The notes below the pieces were generated by a model. It worked only from the letters and a program-made list of their open reading frames with translations, was not told where the DNA came from and searched no databases. From the NCBI GenBank assembly GCA_009694185.1, contig SHVR01000017.1:1-46638 (forward strand): a stretch of DNA of 46,638 bases, in the 5' to 3' direction. Of this stretch, positions 15,520 to 23,813 are shown piece by piece; the first letter of the stretch is position 1; the number at the start of each line of letters is the position of its first letter. The position numbers were made by a program, and so were the translations under genes. The DNA is from Alphaproteobacteria bacterium (GTDB taxonomy: Bacteria > Pseudomonadota > Alphaproteobacteria > SHVR01).

Positions 15520-16512
15520 TTATTTCTGTGCCGCTTTGACTTCCTCCAGCAGATCGGGACCGACCAGCGTCGAGAAATATTTGTGTACGGGGCCAACCGC
15601 CGTCTCGAAGATCGCCGGATCGGGGGTGACCACCTTGACGCCGTTTTTCTCCATGAAGGCGATGGCGTCGGCATTGGCCTTGGCGGCATGCTCGCGCATG
15701 GTCTCGCCGCCCGCCCTGGCCGCCTTACCGATGATCTCCTGGTGCGCCGGGGAGAGCGACTGGAACTTCTTCATGTTCATGATGTAGACGGTCGCCGTGA
15801 AGATGTGGTTCGAGACCGAGAGATTCTTTGCCACCTCATAGAGCTTGGCATCCGTCATGCCGTGATAGTTGGTCTCGACGCCGTCGATGGTCTTCTGTTG
15901 CAGGCCCGAATAGACCTCGGGCCAGGCCATCGGCACCGGATTGCCGCCGAAGGCCTGGATGGTGCGCACATAGAGCGGGTTCTCGATGACCCGGATCTTG
16001 CGGCCCTTCATGTCCTCGGGCTTGGTGATGTCATAGCCAGTGGTGAGGAAGCCCCGAAAATCCCATACGCCCCAACCCAGGCCCTTGATCCCCTTGGGCT
16101 CCAGGAGGCTGAGCACCCGCCCGCCAATCGGCCCGTTCAAGATCGCCCAGGCTTGCTCGCGGCTCTTCCAGATGAAGGGGAGTTCCGTGATCGAGAAGGT
16201 CGGCTCGATCGCGGCCACGCTGCCGGAGCCGACCATCGTAATGTCGAGGGTGCCAAGACGCACTTGGCTGACCATCTCCAATTCGCTGCCAAGCTGGGCG
16301 TTCGGGTAGATCTCGACCTCGACCTCGCCGTTGGAGAGCGCCTTTACCGTCTCGGCGAGCTTGGTGGAGCCGAGCCCGGCGATCGCCGTAATCGTGGTGA
16401 CATGGCCGATGCGGAGCTTGGTCTTGGCCTGGGCGTTGGCACCCGCGACCGGCAGGAGAGCGGCGGCGGCCAAGGCCAGGGCGACGGCGGCTCCTTTCAA
16501 GATTCTATCCAT
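15520..16512 (-). CDS. dctP: TRAP transporter substrate-binding protein (DctP)
   Basis: This 330-residue periplasmic protein has a signal peptide (start MDRILKGAAVALALAAAALL, cleavage after ANA-Q near residue 28). It matches the DctP family: KLRIGHVTTITAIAGLGSTK, an EMVSQVRLGTLDITMVGSG segment, the ligand-binding arginine region KGRKIRVIENPLYVRTIQA, and GLQQKTIDGVETN. It is the first gene of the operon with the hydrolase and the DctQ/DctM permeases, and has a GGGAGGAA ribosome site. The frame is open further upstream, but the ATG at 16512 gives the proper signal peptide. The ligand is probably an organic acid; its identity is not evident. Confidence 0.94.
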   Translation of the reverse strand: MDRILKGAAVALALAAAALLPVAGANAQAKTKLRIGHVTTITAIAGLGSTKLAETVKALSNGEVEVEIYPNAQLGSELEMVSQVRLGTLDITMVGSGSVAAIEPTFSITELPFIWKSREQAWAILNGPIGGRVLSLLEPKGIKGLGWGVWDFRGFLTTGYDITKPEDMKGRKIRVIENPLYVRTIQAFGGNPVPMAWPEVYSGLQQKTIDGVETNYHGMTDAKLYEVAKNLSVSNHIFTATVYIMNMKKFQSLSPAHQEIIGKAARAGGETMREHAAKANADAIAFMEKNGVKVVTPDPAIFETAVGPVHKYFSTLVGPDLLEEVKAAQK

Positions 16513-16716
16513 GAACGCTGTTCCTCCCGATTTCGCTTGCGGTCGATCCTGATCGCGGGAAAATGCTAGACGCGGCGAAGTCGTCAAGCAAGGATCATCC
16601 GCTCGCACCGAAAGTGCGTCACCAGCCGAGCCAGGGAAATGCCGCCTGATCCGCATTTTCTTGCGCGACGGCGGCCGGCGCGGCTACATGGGATGGCTGC
16701 ATTGAGGAATCGGGTC

Positions 16717-17193
16717 GTGGCTTATTCGCCGCATCGCCTGGCATTCGCGGCGCTTCTGGTCGCGCTGACGTGGACCGGCCATGCGACCGCCGCCGATGAC
16801 CCGGCCATCGCCGTCGAGGCGCCATTCGCCCGGGCGACCGCGTCTACCGCCAGAACCGGTGCCGCCTACATGACGCTCGTCAATCGGGGAACCGAGACCG
16901 ACCGCCTAGTGGGCGCAAGTACGCCCAACGCCGACAAGGTGGAATTGCACATGGTCGAGCGCGAGGGCGACGTCATGCGCATGCGGCAGGTGGCGGCGAT
17001 CGACCTGCCGGCGGGCCAGAGGGTCGCGCTCGCGCCCGGTGGTTATCATGTGATGCTACTGGGCTTGAAGGGGCCGCTCAAGCAGGGCGAGACGGTTCCC
17101 CTCACGCTGACGTTCGCCCGCGCGGGTGCGGTCGAGGTCCAGGTGCCCATCGGTGCCGCCGGTGCCTCCGGCACCCATGAGCACAAGCATTAG
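16717..17193 (+). CDS. Periplasmic copper chaperone PCu(A)C
   Basis: This protein has 158 residues from a GTG at 16717, which is preceded by GAGGA at 8 bases and gives a clean signal peptide (AYSPHRLAFAALLVALTWTG, cleavage after ATA). Longer ATG starts at 16693 and 16639 would add a charged leader and are less likely. The mature protein carries the PCu(A)C copper-binding pattern: ELHM (His78, Met79), a VMRMR pair (Met87, Met89) and YHVML (His111, Met113). It ends in a histidine-rich tail (THEHKH). The family delivers Cu(I) to the CuA or CuB site of cytochrome oxidase. It is divergent from dctP. Confidence 0.92.
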   Translation: MAYSPHRLAFAALLVALTWTGHATAADDPAIAVEAPFARATASTARTGAAYMTLVNRGTETDRLVGASTPNADKVELHMVEREGDVMRMRQVAAIDLPAGQRVALAPGGYHVMLLGLKGPLKQGETVPLTLTFARAGAVEVQVPIGAAGASGTHEHKH

Positions 17194-17279
17194 CGCTAAC
17201 GAGGGGTGACAAACGGGGTTCCGCCGTGGTCGAGTGCGGCCAGAGGTGGCAGCATAGTGCCGAGGAGCGAGATCCAGTC

Positions 17280-18515
17280 ATGAAATTCGGCATTTTTTAC
17301 GAGCATCAGCTACCCCGCCCCTGGACCGAGCGGAGCGAGTATCAGCTCCTCCAGGACTCGCTCAGCCAGATCGAATTGGCCGACCGGCTCGGCTATGACT
17401 ATGCCTGGGAGGTGGAACACCACTTTCTCGAGGAATATTCCCATTCCTCGGCGCCCGAAGTGTTCCTGGGCGCCGCCAGCCAGCGCACCAAGAACATCCG
17501 CCTCGGCCATGGCATCGTGCAGCTCACCACCAACCAGCCGCATCGCGTCGCGGAACGGATCGCCACCCTCGACCTCTTGTCGGGCGGTCGGGTCGAGTTC
17601 GGCATGGGCGAGGGCGCGGGGCCGGCCGAACTGCATCCCTTCGGTACCCGCGTGCGCGACAAGCGCGAACGCTGGGAGGAGGCGGTCAAGGCCATCATTC
17701 CCATGTTCACCAAAACGAGTTGGGAATTCCATGGCCAGTATCATGATTTCCCGGCCCGCAATGTCGTGCCCAAGCCGTTCCAGAAGCCGCATCCACCGCT
17801 CTGGGTCGCCTGCTCGAACATCCAGACTATCGGCCAGGCGGGTGCCTGGGGCATGGGTGCCCTGGGCTTCACCTTCATCTCGCCCGAGGCGGCGCTGGCC
17901 TGGGTCAATCGCTACTACAACAATCTGCTGCACCGGGCGAACCGGCTCACGGAATACCCGGCCAATCCCAACATCGCCATGGTGAGCGGCTTCATGTGCG
18001 CGGCGACCGACGAGGAGGCCATCGCCAAGGCGGCTGGTTGGACATTCTTTATCTTCGCGCTTTCCTATTACGGCCGCAAAGGTGTCGATGCGCCGGGCCA
18101 GGGCAATCTCTGGGCCGAATATCAAGACTGGCGCCATTCCGACAAGGCCAAGGAAGCCGTCGCCAACGCGCTCGTAGGCTCGCCCGAAACCATCCGCCTG
18201 AAGCTCCGCCAATTCCAGGAAGCCCATGTCGACCAGGTGATCCTGTTGAACCAGGCGGGCAAGACCAGCCACCGGGACATTTGCGAAAGCCTGGAACTCT
18301 TTGCCCTCGAGGTGATGCCCGAGTTCAAGGCCCGCGAGGCGGATCACGCCACATGGAAGGCCGACGTGCTCGCCGGCCGTATTGTGTTGGCGGACCTGGA
18401 TACCCAGCCCCACGAACTCTACAGCCACCAGAACGAGGATATCGTCCGCTTGACGCCGGAACAGCTCAAGGCGCGCATGGCGGAAAAGGAAGCAGCCACC
18501 GCCAAGCGGGGATAG
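17280..18515 (+). CDS. LLM-class flavin-dependent monooxygenase (luciferase-like)
   Basis: This 411-residue luciferase-family TIM-barrel protein begins MKFGIFYEHQLPRPW and contains YDYAWEVEHHFLEEYSHSSA, RLGHGIVQLTTNQPHRVAER, DLLSGGRVEFGMGEGA and KPHPPLWVACSN. It is closer to the bacterial-luciferase-alpha type of LLM enzymes than to the F420-type pair at 1301-3211. Such proteins use reduced flavin and oxygen to oxidise substrates; this substrate is unknown. The esterase gene starts only 2 bases after the stop codon, so the two are coupled and probably act in one pathway, for example Baeyer-Villiger-type oxidation followed by ester hydrolysis. That pathway idea is inference. Confidence 0.9.
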   Translation: MKFGIFYEHQLPRPWTERSEYQLLQDSLSQIELADRLGYDYAWEVEHHFLEEYSHSSAPEVFLGAASQRTKNIRLGHGIVQLTTNQPHRVAERIATLDLLSGGRVEFGMGEGAGPAELHPFGTRVRDKRERWEEAVKAIIPMFTKTSWEFHGQYHDFPARNVVPKPFQKPHPPLWVACSNIQTIGQAGAWGMGALGFTFISPEAALAWVNRYYNNLLHRANRLTEYPANPNIAMVSGFMCAATDEEAIAKAAGWTFFIFALSYYGRKGVDAPGQGNLWAEYQDWRHSDKAKEAVANALVGSPETIRLKLRQFQEAHVDQVILLNQAGKTSHRDICESLELFALEVMPEFKAREADHATWKADVLAGRIVLADLDTQPHELYSHQNEDIVRLTPEQLKARMAEKEAATAKRG

Positions 18516-18517
18516 AC

Positions 18518-19453
18518 ATGAGTCCACCCATTGACGTGCATCCCGAGATGCTGGCGCAGATCGAGGCCGCCAAGGCCCTGCCGCCGGCCACCAGTGTCGC
18601 CCTCTGGCGCGCCAACTGGGCGGTCTATACCGACGCCACGCGCCGGCCCTACCCGCCGGGAATGGTGGTGGTGGATCGGGCCATTCACTTGGGTGGCCGG
18701 TCGGTCAAGGTCCGGGTCTATCGTCCGGCCGGCCTCGCTGGCCTGGCGCCGTGCATCGTCTATTGCCATGGCGGCGGCTTCATGAAGGGGGATTGCGACA
18801 GTTCCGACACGGCCGCCTGGGGATTGGCCGAAGAGAGCCGGGCCGTGCTGGTCAGCGTCGACTATCGTCTCGCCCCCGAATATCCCTATCCGGCCGCCTT
18901 CGACGACTGCTATGGCGTCACCGCCCACCTCGCCTGGCATGGCCGGGCGTTCGGCATCGACGGCCGGCGGATCGCGGTTGCGGGCGACAGTGCCGGCGGC
19001 AATCTCGCCGCCGCCGTGGCGCTCGCCGCCCGCGACCGGAGGGGTCCGGCAATCGCCTGCCAGGCGCTCATCTATCCGACGCTAACGACCGACCTCAGCC
19101 TGCCGTCCTATCTCGCCAATAGCGGGGCGCCGGGCCTCACCACCCAGTCGATGGAGCTCTATTGGCGCTGGTACTTGCCGGGCGGCAACCACCGGGCCGA
19201 CCCCTATGCCGCGCCGCTGCTCGCCCAGAATCTCGCGGGCCTGCCGCCGGCGCTCATCCACACCGCCGAGTTCGATCCCCTGCACGACGATGGTGTGCGC
19301 TATGCCGAGCGGCTCGGCGCCGCCGGAGTCCCGGTCGAATATCGCTCGGCGGCGCGCATGGTGCATGGTTTCTTGCGGGCGCGTTTCCAAGGCCCGGCCA
19401 CGGCGGCGGAGTTCGCGGCGATCGCCGAGTTCCTGCGCCGTCGGCTGGCTTAA
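18518..19453 (+). CDS. Alpha/beta hydrolase, HSL-type esterase
   Basis: This 311-residue esterase of the hormone-sensitive-lipase family (family IV) has the oxyanion motif HGGGF (residues 84-88), the nucleophile in GDSAGG (Ser158), the acid in AEFDPLHDDG and the histidine in MVHGFL. It has no signal peptide, so it is cytoplasmic. All triad residues are present and length is typical. It is coupled to the upstream LLM monooxygenase gene by a 2-base gap. The substrate is unknown. Confidence 0.92.
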   Translation: MSPPIDVHPEMLAQIEAAKALPPATSVALWRANWAVYTDATRRPYPPGMVVVDRAIHLGGRSVKVRVYRPAGLAGLAPCIVYCHGGGFMKGDCDSSDTAAWGLAEESRAVLVSVDYRLAPEYPYPAAFDDCYGVTAHLAWHGRAFGIDGRRIAVAGDSAGGNLAAAVALAARDRRGPAIACQALIYPTLTTDLSLPSYLANSGAPGLTTQSMELYWRWYLPGGNHRADPYAAPLLAQNLAGLPPALIHTAEFDPLHDDGVRYAERLGAAGVPVEYRSAARMVHGFLRARFQGPATAAEFAAIAEFLRRRLA

Positions 19454-19500
19454 CCGGGCCCGGTCAACACGGGCGACGGTTTCAATCCGCTCCGATCTAG

Positions 19501-19644
19501 TTGTTGTGCGTCAGACACCGGCTGGCGACGGCGGACGCTATCGTCTTGGCGACCGCTCTGGCGCATGGCGCCGATCTGCTGACCTGCGACCGGCATTTCG
19601 AGGGCTTGCCCGGCGTCCTGTTCGTGCCGAGGACCGGGCGTTGA
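19501..19644 (+). pseudogene. C-terminal remnant of a PIN-domain (VapC-type) toxin
   Basis: Forty-odd codons ending at TGA 19642-19644 read LATADAIVLATALAHGADLL then TCDRHFEGLPGVLFV. This is the last third of a PIN-domain toxin: the D-A-I-x-x-A-T helix and the T-C-D-x-H-F-E-G-L-P metal-site strand. The N-terminal half with the first acidic residues is missing, and a TAG lies immediately upstream in frame (19498-19500). No antitoxin gene precedes it. It is the relic of a VapBC module beside an intact ParDE pair. Confidence 0.75.
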
Positions 19645-19710
19645 GGTAGGATCAGCCCGGTTCGGCCGGCAGGGGGCACCGGCGGCACATCCTTGACCAG
19701 GTGTCGAATC

Positions 19711-19742
19711 TTGGCGGGCCGATCCCTATGGCATATTATGCC
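19711..19742 (+). promoter_or_regulatory. parDE promoter with palindromic operator
   Basis: A TTGGCG box (19711-19716) and a TATTAT box (19734-19739) are 17 bases apart. The -10 box lies inside a perfect inverted repeat GGCATA-T-TATGCC (19730-19742). The ParD start is 34 bases downstream. This fits autorepression by the ParD or ParDE complex. Confidence 0.6.
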
Positions 19743-19775
19743 AACAACGATTCGACCCATTCACGGAGCACCCCA

Positions 19776-20078
19776 ATGCCGACGCGCAACGTCGTCCTCA
19801 CCGATCATCAAGCCCGGCTCGTCGAGCGGCTGGTCGCCTCCGGCCGCTACCAGAACGCCAGCGAAGTGCTGCGCGAGGGGCTCAGGCTGATCGAAACCCG
19901 CGACGCGGAGGACCAGCTACGCCTCGAGGCCTTGCGCGAGGCCGCCCGGCCTGGCATCGCCGATATCGAGGCGGGCCGGTTCCGCGGCTTTGACGATCCG
20001 GCCGCGCTCTGCCGACACCTCGCAGAAGCAGCCGATGGCGCGATCGGGAAAGCTACCAAGGTCGCGCGCGCCAGGTGA
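19776..20078 (+). CDS. parD: ParD-family antitoxin
   Basis: This 100-residue protein has an N-terminal ribbon-helix-helix segment (RNVVLTDHQARLVERLVASG, then YQNASEVLREGLRLIE) that binds DNA as a dimer. The charged, flexible C-terminal half would wrap around the toxin. The ATG at 19776 gives the family start; the longer frame to 19701 runs through the promoter and was rejected. Its TGA overlaps the GTG of the toxin gene (GTGA), so the two are translationally coupled. ParD neutralises ParE and represses the operon. Confidence 0.92.
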   Translation: MPTRNVVLTDHQARLVERLVASGRYQNASEVLREGLRLIETRDAEDQLRLEALREAARPGIADIEAGRFRGFDDPAALCRHLAEAADGAIGKATKVARAR

Positions 20079-20428
20079 CCGGAGCGAAGCGATCGTGGCC
20101 GGTCCGCCTTGCGGCGGCCGCCGAGGCCGACTTCGAGGACAGCGTGCGTTGGACGGCGGAGCGGTTTGGCGAAGCGCGGGCAAGAACCGATGGCGAAACC
20201 CTATCGTCCGCATTGGCGGCGTTGTCCGAGGGGCCGGCGATGGCCGGCGTCAAGTCGAGGGAGGACATTGCCGAAGGAATGTTCACCCTGCATGCCGCCC
20301 GGTTGGGGCGCAAGGCGCGTCACTTCGTACTGTTTCGGATCGGCCATGACCAGGACCGCGAGGTGATCGAGGTCGTGCGGCTGCTCCATGACGCCATGGA
20401 TTTGGCCCAGCATGCGCCGCCATCATGA
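20075..20428 (+). CDS. parE: ParE/RelE-superfamily toxin
   Basis: This 117-residue protein of the ParE/RelE fold contains PVRLAAAAEADFEDSVRWTA, the central strand EGMFTLHAARLGRKARHFVL and the C-terminal EVIEVVRLLHDAMDLAQHAP, which resembles the usual V-x-V-x-R-I-L-H-x-x-M-D end of ParE. ParE members poison DNA gyrase and RelE members cleave mRNA. The ParD partner and the LHDAMDL ending favour ParE. It starts at a GTG that overlaps the antitoxin stop codon. It looks complete and is convergent with the M16 peptidase operon. Confidence 0.9.
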   Translation: MTGAKRSWPVRLAAAAEADFEDSVRWTAERFGEARARTDGETLSSALAALSEGPAMAGVKSREDIAEGMFTLHAARLGRKARHFVLFRIGHDQDREVIEVVRLLHDAMDLAQHAPPS

Positions 20429-20455
20429 CCCCCGCCGGCTCAACTCGGGGAACGC

Positions 20456-21808
20456 TTAGCCCGGTTCGGCCGGCAGGACGCGAGTCGACGTCACATCGCT
20501 CGGCTCGCCGACGACGACGACCGAAAGCCGGTCGGAATCGAGCAGGCGCTTCGCCACCCGCCGGACGTCGTCGGCGGTCACGCCATTGATCAGGTCGTCG
20601 CGGCGGGCGAGATGGTCGATCCCGAGATTATGGCGCTGCATGGCGAGCAACAGGCCGGCGATAGCCGCCGTGCTGTCGAGCTGCAAGGGAAACGATCCGG
20701 TCATATAGGTCTTGGCGTCGGCAAGCTCGGCATCGCTGATGCCAGTCTCGGCGAGGCGCACCCACTCCCTCTTGACGACGGCAATGGTCTCGGCCACCCG
20801 GGCGTTGCGGGTTGCCACCCAGCCGACGATCAATCCCGCCTGGTCGAGCGGCTGCAAGCTGGTCGAGATGCCATAGGCGAGGCCGCGCCGCTCGCGCACT
20901 TCATGGGTCAGCCTGGAGTTGAATCCGCCGCCACCCAAGACATAGTTCAGGACGGTCGCGGCATACCAATCGGGGTCGTCGCGCTTGATGCCGTTCTGGC
21001 CGAACACGACGACGCTCTGGGGGACCGCCATGCGAACGACGATGATGGCTTCGCGCGCCGGCGGTGACGGCTGGCTCGCGTCCAACGCCGCCGCCTTGGC
21101 CGGCAGTGGGGCGAAGGTCCGGTCGAGGAGCGGGCCGAGATCGGTGGCGGCAATGGCGCCCGCCACCGAAACGATGATCCGGTCGCGGCTGAGTTGGGTG
21201 GCGACAAACCGGCCGAGATCCTCGGGCGTGATGGTGGCAACCGTGGCCTCGGAGCCCTGGGGAGTGCGCGCATAGGGATGACCCTCGAACACGACCCGGT
21301 AAAAGGCGCGCAACGCAACGCTCGACGGATCGGTCGCCTGCCGCGCCAGGCTGGTCAGGGTGGCGGCGCGCACCCGCTCAACGTCGGCCGCGTCGAAGCG
21401 CGGCCGGCTGAGCGCCAAGGCCAGCAATTCGAACGCCGCGTCGCGGTTGACGCTGAGGCTGCGCAGCGTGCCGGTGACATTGTCGCGGCCAGCGCCAAAG
21501 CCGAGGGAAACCGAAAGGTCTGCGAGGCGCCCCTGAAACGCCTCATTGTCGAGATCGCCCGCCGCCTGGGTCATAGTTGCCGTGGCCAGGCTCGCGACAC
21601 CCTCCTTGCCGGCCGGGTCGAGGGTCGTCCCGGCGCGGAAGTCGACCGAGAGGGCAAAGACCGGCACCGTATGGTCCTCGACCAGCCAAGCCTCGATGCC
21701 GCCCGAGCTCACGACCCGCTGCACCTCGAGCGCCAAGGCGACTCGCCCGGGAAGTCCGAGAGCCAGCACCAGCACCAGCAGGAGAACTCGCAAGCCGAAC
21801 GGTCTCAT
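20456..21808 (-). CDS. M16-family peptidase-like protein, non-catalytic subunit
   Basis: This 450-residue exported protein has a signal peptide (MRPFGLRVLLLVLVLALGLP, cleavage after ALA) and two M16 domains. The zinc motif HxxEH is absent: the matching region reads KEGVASLATATMTQAAG. The C-terminal arginine/tyrosine motif typical of the partner subunit is present (GGGGFNSRLTHEVRERRGLA, then YGIS). In such pairs one subunit carries zinc and the other completes the chamber. The start at 21808 overlaps the stop codon of the catalytic subunit gene (ATGA), indicating coupled translation at matched amounts. The longer open frame upstream lies inside that gene and was rejected. Confidence 0.92.
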   Translation of the reverse strand: MRPFGLRVLLLVLVLALGLPGRVALALEVQRVVSSGGIEAWLVEDHTVPVFALSVDFRAGTTLDPAGKEGVASLATATMTQAAGDLDNEAFQGRLADLSVSLGFGAGRDNVTGTLRSLSVNRDAAFELLALALSRPRFDAADVERVRAATLTSLARQATDPSSVALRAFYRVVFEGHPYARTPQGSEATVATITPEDLGRFVATQLSRDRIIVSVAGAIAATDLGPLLDRTFAPLPAKAAALDASQPSPPAREAIIVVRMAVPQSVVVFGQNGIKRDDPDWYAATVLNYVLGGGGFNSRLTHEVRERRGLAYGISTSLQPLDQAGLIVGWVATRNARVAETIAVVKREWVRLAETGISDAELADAKTYMTGSFPLQLDSTAAIAGLLLAMQRHNLGIDHLARRDDLINGVTADDVRRVAKRLLDSDRLSVVVVGEPSDVTSTRVLPAEPG

Positions 21809-23181
21809 GAGCGGCGCTCCGGCTTGGCGGCGGGCAACAGGATGCCGGTCACCGACCGTTTGATGTCGAACAAGGCAAGCGCCGCCTCGTTGACCTGGTC
21901 GACGGTGACGCCGGTGATGCGTTCGGGCCACGCCTCGACGTCGGCTACGGTCCGGCCCATGCTCAACGCTTCGCCGAAGAGCCGTGCCCCGGTGTCGAGA
22001 TCATCGAGCGCGTAGACGGCACTCGCCGTCATGCGCCGCTTGGCGCGCTCGACTTCTTCCTCCGTCACGCCGTCCCGCAACAGGCGCTCGATCTCCGCCT
22101 CGATGGCGGCTTCGACCGCCTCGACGGTCTGGCCCTGGCGCGGTTGGCCAAACAGGCCGGCAGAGCCGAAATCGATGGCCCTCGGGTCGTACCAGGCGGA
22201 GGCGGAATTAGCGATGGCACGCTCCACCACCACGGCGCGCCAGAGCCGGCTGGTGTTGTCGCCGCCGAGCAATTGCATGAGCACTTGCAGCGCGTAGGCG
22301 TGGCGGGCGTCGCCGCCGCCACTATAGCTCGGTGCCATATAGACGCGCCGCCAAGAGGGCTCGCGCACCTGCTCGCTGCGCAGTTCGAGGCGCCGGGCGG
22401 CCTGGTGCGGCGACTCCTGGAAGCGTAGGCGCGGCGGCACCTCGCGCCCGGGGATCGGCCCGTAATATTGCACGGCGAGCGCGCGCACGCGCTCGACGGT
22501 GACGTCTCCCGCCACGACCAGGATGGCGTTGTTGGGCGCGTAATGGCGGCGGTAGAAGGCGAGGGCGTCGTCGCGGGTCAGGCCGCGAATCTCCCACTCC
22601 CAGCCGATCACCGGGTTGCGGTAGTTGTGCGAGAGAAAGAGCGCGGCGCGCATCTGTTCGGTCAGCAGGGCGGAGGGCTGATTGTCGGTGCGCGAACGGC
22701 GCTCTTCCAGGACCACCTCGCGTTCCAGGTCGACTTCGGCGTCGGTTAGGACGAGGTTGGCCATGCGGTCCGATTCGAGCCGCATGACCAGTTCCAGCCG
22801 GTCGGCGGCGACGGTCTGGTAGTAACCCGTGTAATCCTGATTGGTGAAGGCATTGTCGCGACCGCCGTTGCGCGCGACGATCTTCGAGAGTTCGCCCGGT
22901 GCGACGCTTGGCGTGCCCTTGAACATCAGATGCTCGAGGAAATGGGCGATGCCGCCCTTGCCCGCCTGCTCGTCGGCGGAACCCACCCGATACCACACCA
23001 TATGCACCACCGCCGGCACCCGGGCGCGCGGCAGAACCACCACCTGGAGCCCATTGTCGAGGGTGAAGGTCACGGGATTGAACAGGCCCTGGGCAAGTGC
23101 CTGTCCGCCACAAAACATCGCGCCGGCTACCGCGACCGCTTGCAGCCACCGGCGGCTTCTTGCCCTGAATGCGACAGCCAT
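21805..23181 (-). CDS. M16-family zinc peptidase (pitrilysin type), catalytic subunit
   Basis: This 458-residue exported peptidase carries the inverted zinc motif HFLEH (His80, Glu83, His84), with the distal glutamate region at EVDLEREVVLEERR. A signal peptide precedes it (cleavage after QALA near residue 30). The ATG at 23181 has a GGGGA ribosome site 6 bases upstream; a TTG four codons earlier is a weaker alternative. It probably forms a heterodimer in the periplasm with the downstream non-catalytic M16 protein and degrades peptides. It lies 12 bases after the DUF3035 gene in the lspA operon. Confidence 0.93.
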   Translation of the reverse strand: MAVAFRARSRRWLQAVAVAGAMFCGGQALAQGLFNPVTFTLDNGLQVVVLPRARVPAVVHMVWYRVGSADEQAGKGGIAHFLEHLMFKGTPSVAPGELSKIVARNGGRDNAFTNQDYTGYYQTVAADRLELVMRLESDRMANLVLTDAEVDLEREVVLEERRSRTDNQPSALLTEQMRAALFLSHNYRNPVIGWEWEIRGLTRDDALAFYRRHYAPNNAILVVAGDVTVERVRALAVQYYGPIPGREVPPRLRFQESPHQAARRLELRSEQVREPSWRRVYMAPSYSGGGDARHAYALQVLMQLLGGDNTSRLWRAVVVERAIANSASAWYDPRAIDFGSAGLFGQPRQGQTVEAVEAAIEAEIERLLRDGVTEEEVERAKRRMTASAVYALDDLDTGARLFGEALSMGRTVADVEAWPERITGVTVDQVNEAALALFDIKRSVTGILLPAAKPERRS

Positions 23182-23193
23182 GGCGATCCCCAA

Positions 23194-23760
23194 TTAGAAG
23201 ATCGTCAAGCCGCGCGGCTTGCGCTCGATCGTCGGCGTTTGGCCCTCGGTCACGGGGCGCCCAAGGGCGGTATTTTCGCGGAGCCGCCTGGATTCTTGGG
23301 TCGCGTCGACCACCGCGTTCTTGTCCACGGCCGCACGCCAGAACATCAACCGCTCGACGAAGCCACGATCGTCCTCGGCCAGGCTGGCGGCTTCCTGATC
23401 GACGACCCGCCTGATGTCCCGGGAGGACGTGCGAGAATCCAATTTGGACATGAACGCCTGTTCGCCTTTGCTGGTGTCCGCCGCCAGGGCACCACGTCCG
23501 TCGCCAGCCGCCGCTGCTTGGTTGATCAGCGTGTCGCGCACCTGGGTGCGAACCGAGGACTCCTGCGGCCGGCCGGCACCAGCTTCGGGCGGGCGAAGGG
23601 CGTAGTTGGGCGGCATGCTGAGCGGTGCCCGGGGCACCACTTGGAATTCGTCCGGTACTTTGCGGTCCAGGCCGAGCTGCGTACGGATATCACCACAACC
23701 GCCGAGAGTTGGGGTGATCGCCAGGATCGCCAGGCTCGCCGCCAAAGCGATATTTCGCAC
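23194..23760 (-). CDS. DUF3035 lipoprotein
   Basis: This 188-residue protein has a lipoprotein signal peptide (RNIALAASLAILAITPTLGG, then the lipobox cysteine in LGGC). A DUF3035-type body follows, with VPDEFQVVPRAPLSMPPNYA and LRPPEAG near the mature N-terminus. The GTG at 23760 has GGGAG 8 bases upstream; the TTG at 23775 is a less likely start. It would be lipidated and processed by the signal peptidase II gene (lspA) just upstream. Function is unknown, but the lspA-DUF3035-M16 order recurs in Rhodospirillales, which suggests an envelope role. Confidence 0.9.
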   Translation of the reverse strand: MRNIALAASLAILAITPTLGGCGDIRTQLGLDRKVPDEFQVVPRAPLSMPPNYALRPPEAGAGRPQESSVRTQVRDTLINQAAAAGDGRGALAADTSKGEQAFMSKLDSRTSSRDIRRVVDQEAASLAEDDRGFVERLMFWRAAVDKNAVVDATQESRRLRENTALGRPVTEGQTPTIERKPRGLTIF

Positions 23761-23813
23761 GGTTTGGTCTCCCAAGCTGGGCAGGGCCGGCAGTCGAGCC
23801 GGCGCGCCAACTC

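Noticed and set aside
14617-16569. 650-codon plus-strand open frame
   Set aside because: It lies opposite the dctQ, hydrolase and dctP genes, has shadow-like composition rich in Arg, Gly, Asp and His, and matches no family; long antisense frames are expected in GC-rich DNA.
19451-19464. Palindrome accgggcccggt after the esterase gene
   Set aside because: It is a 12-base palindrome with no loop and no T-run, so there is no good case for a terminator.
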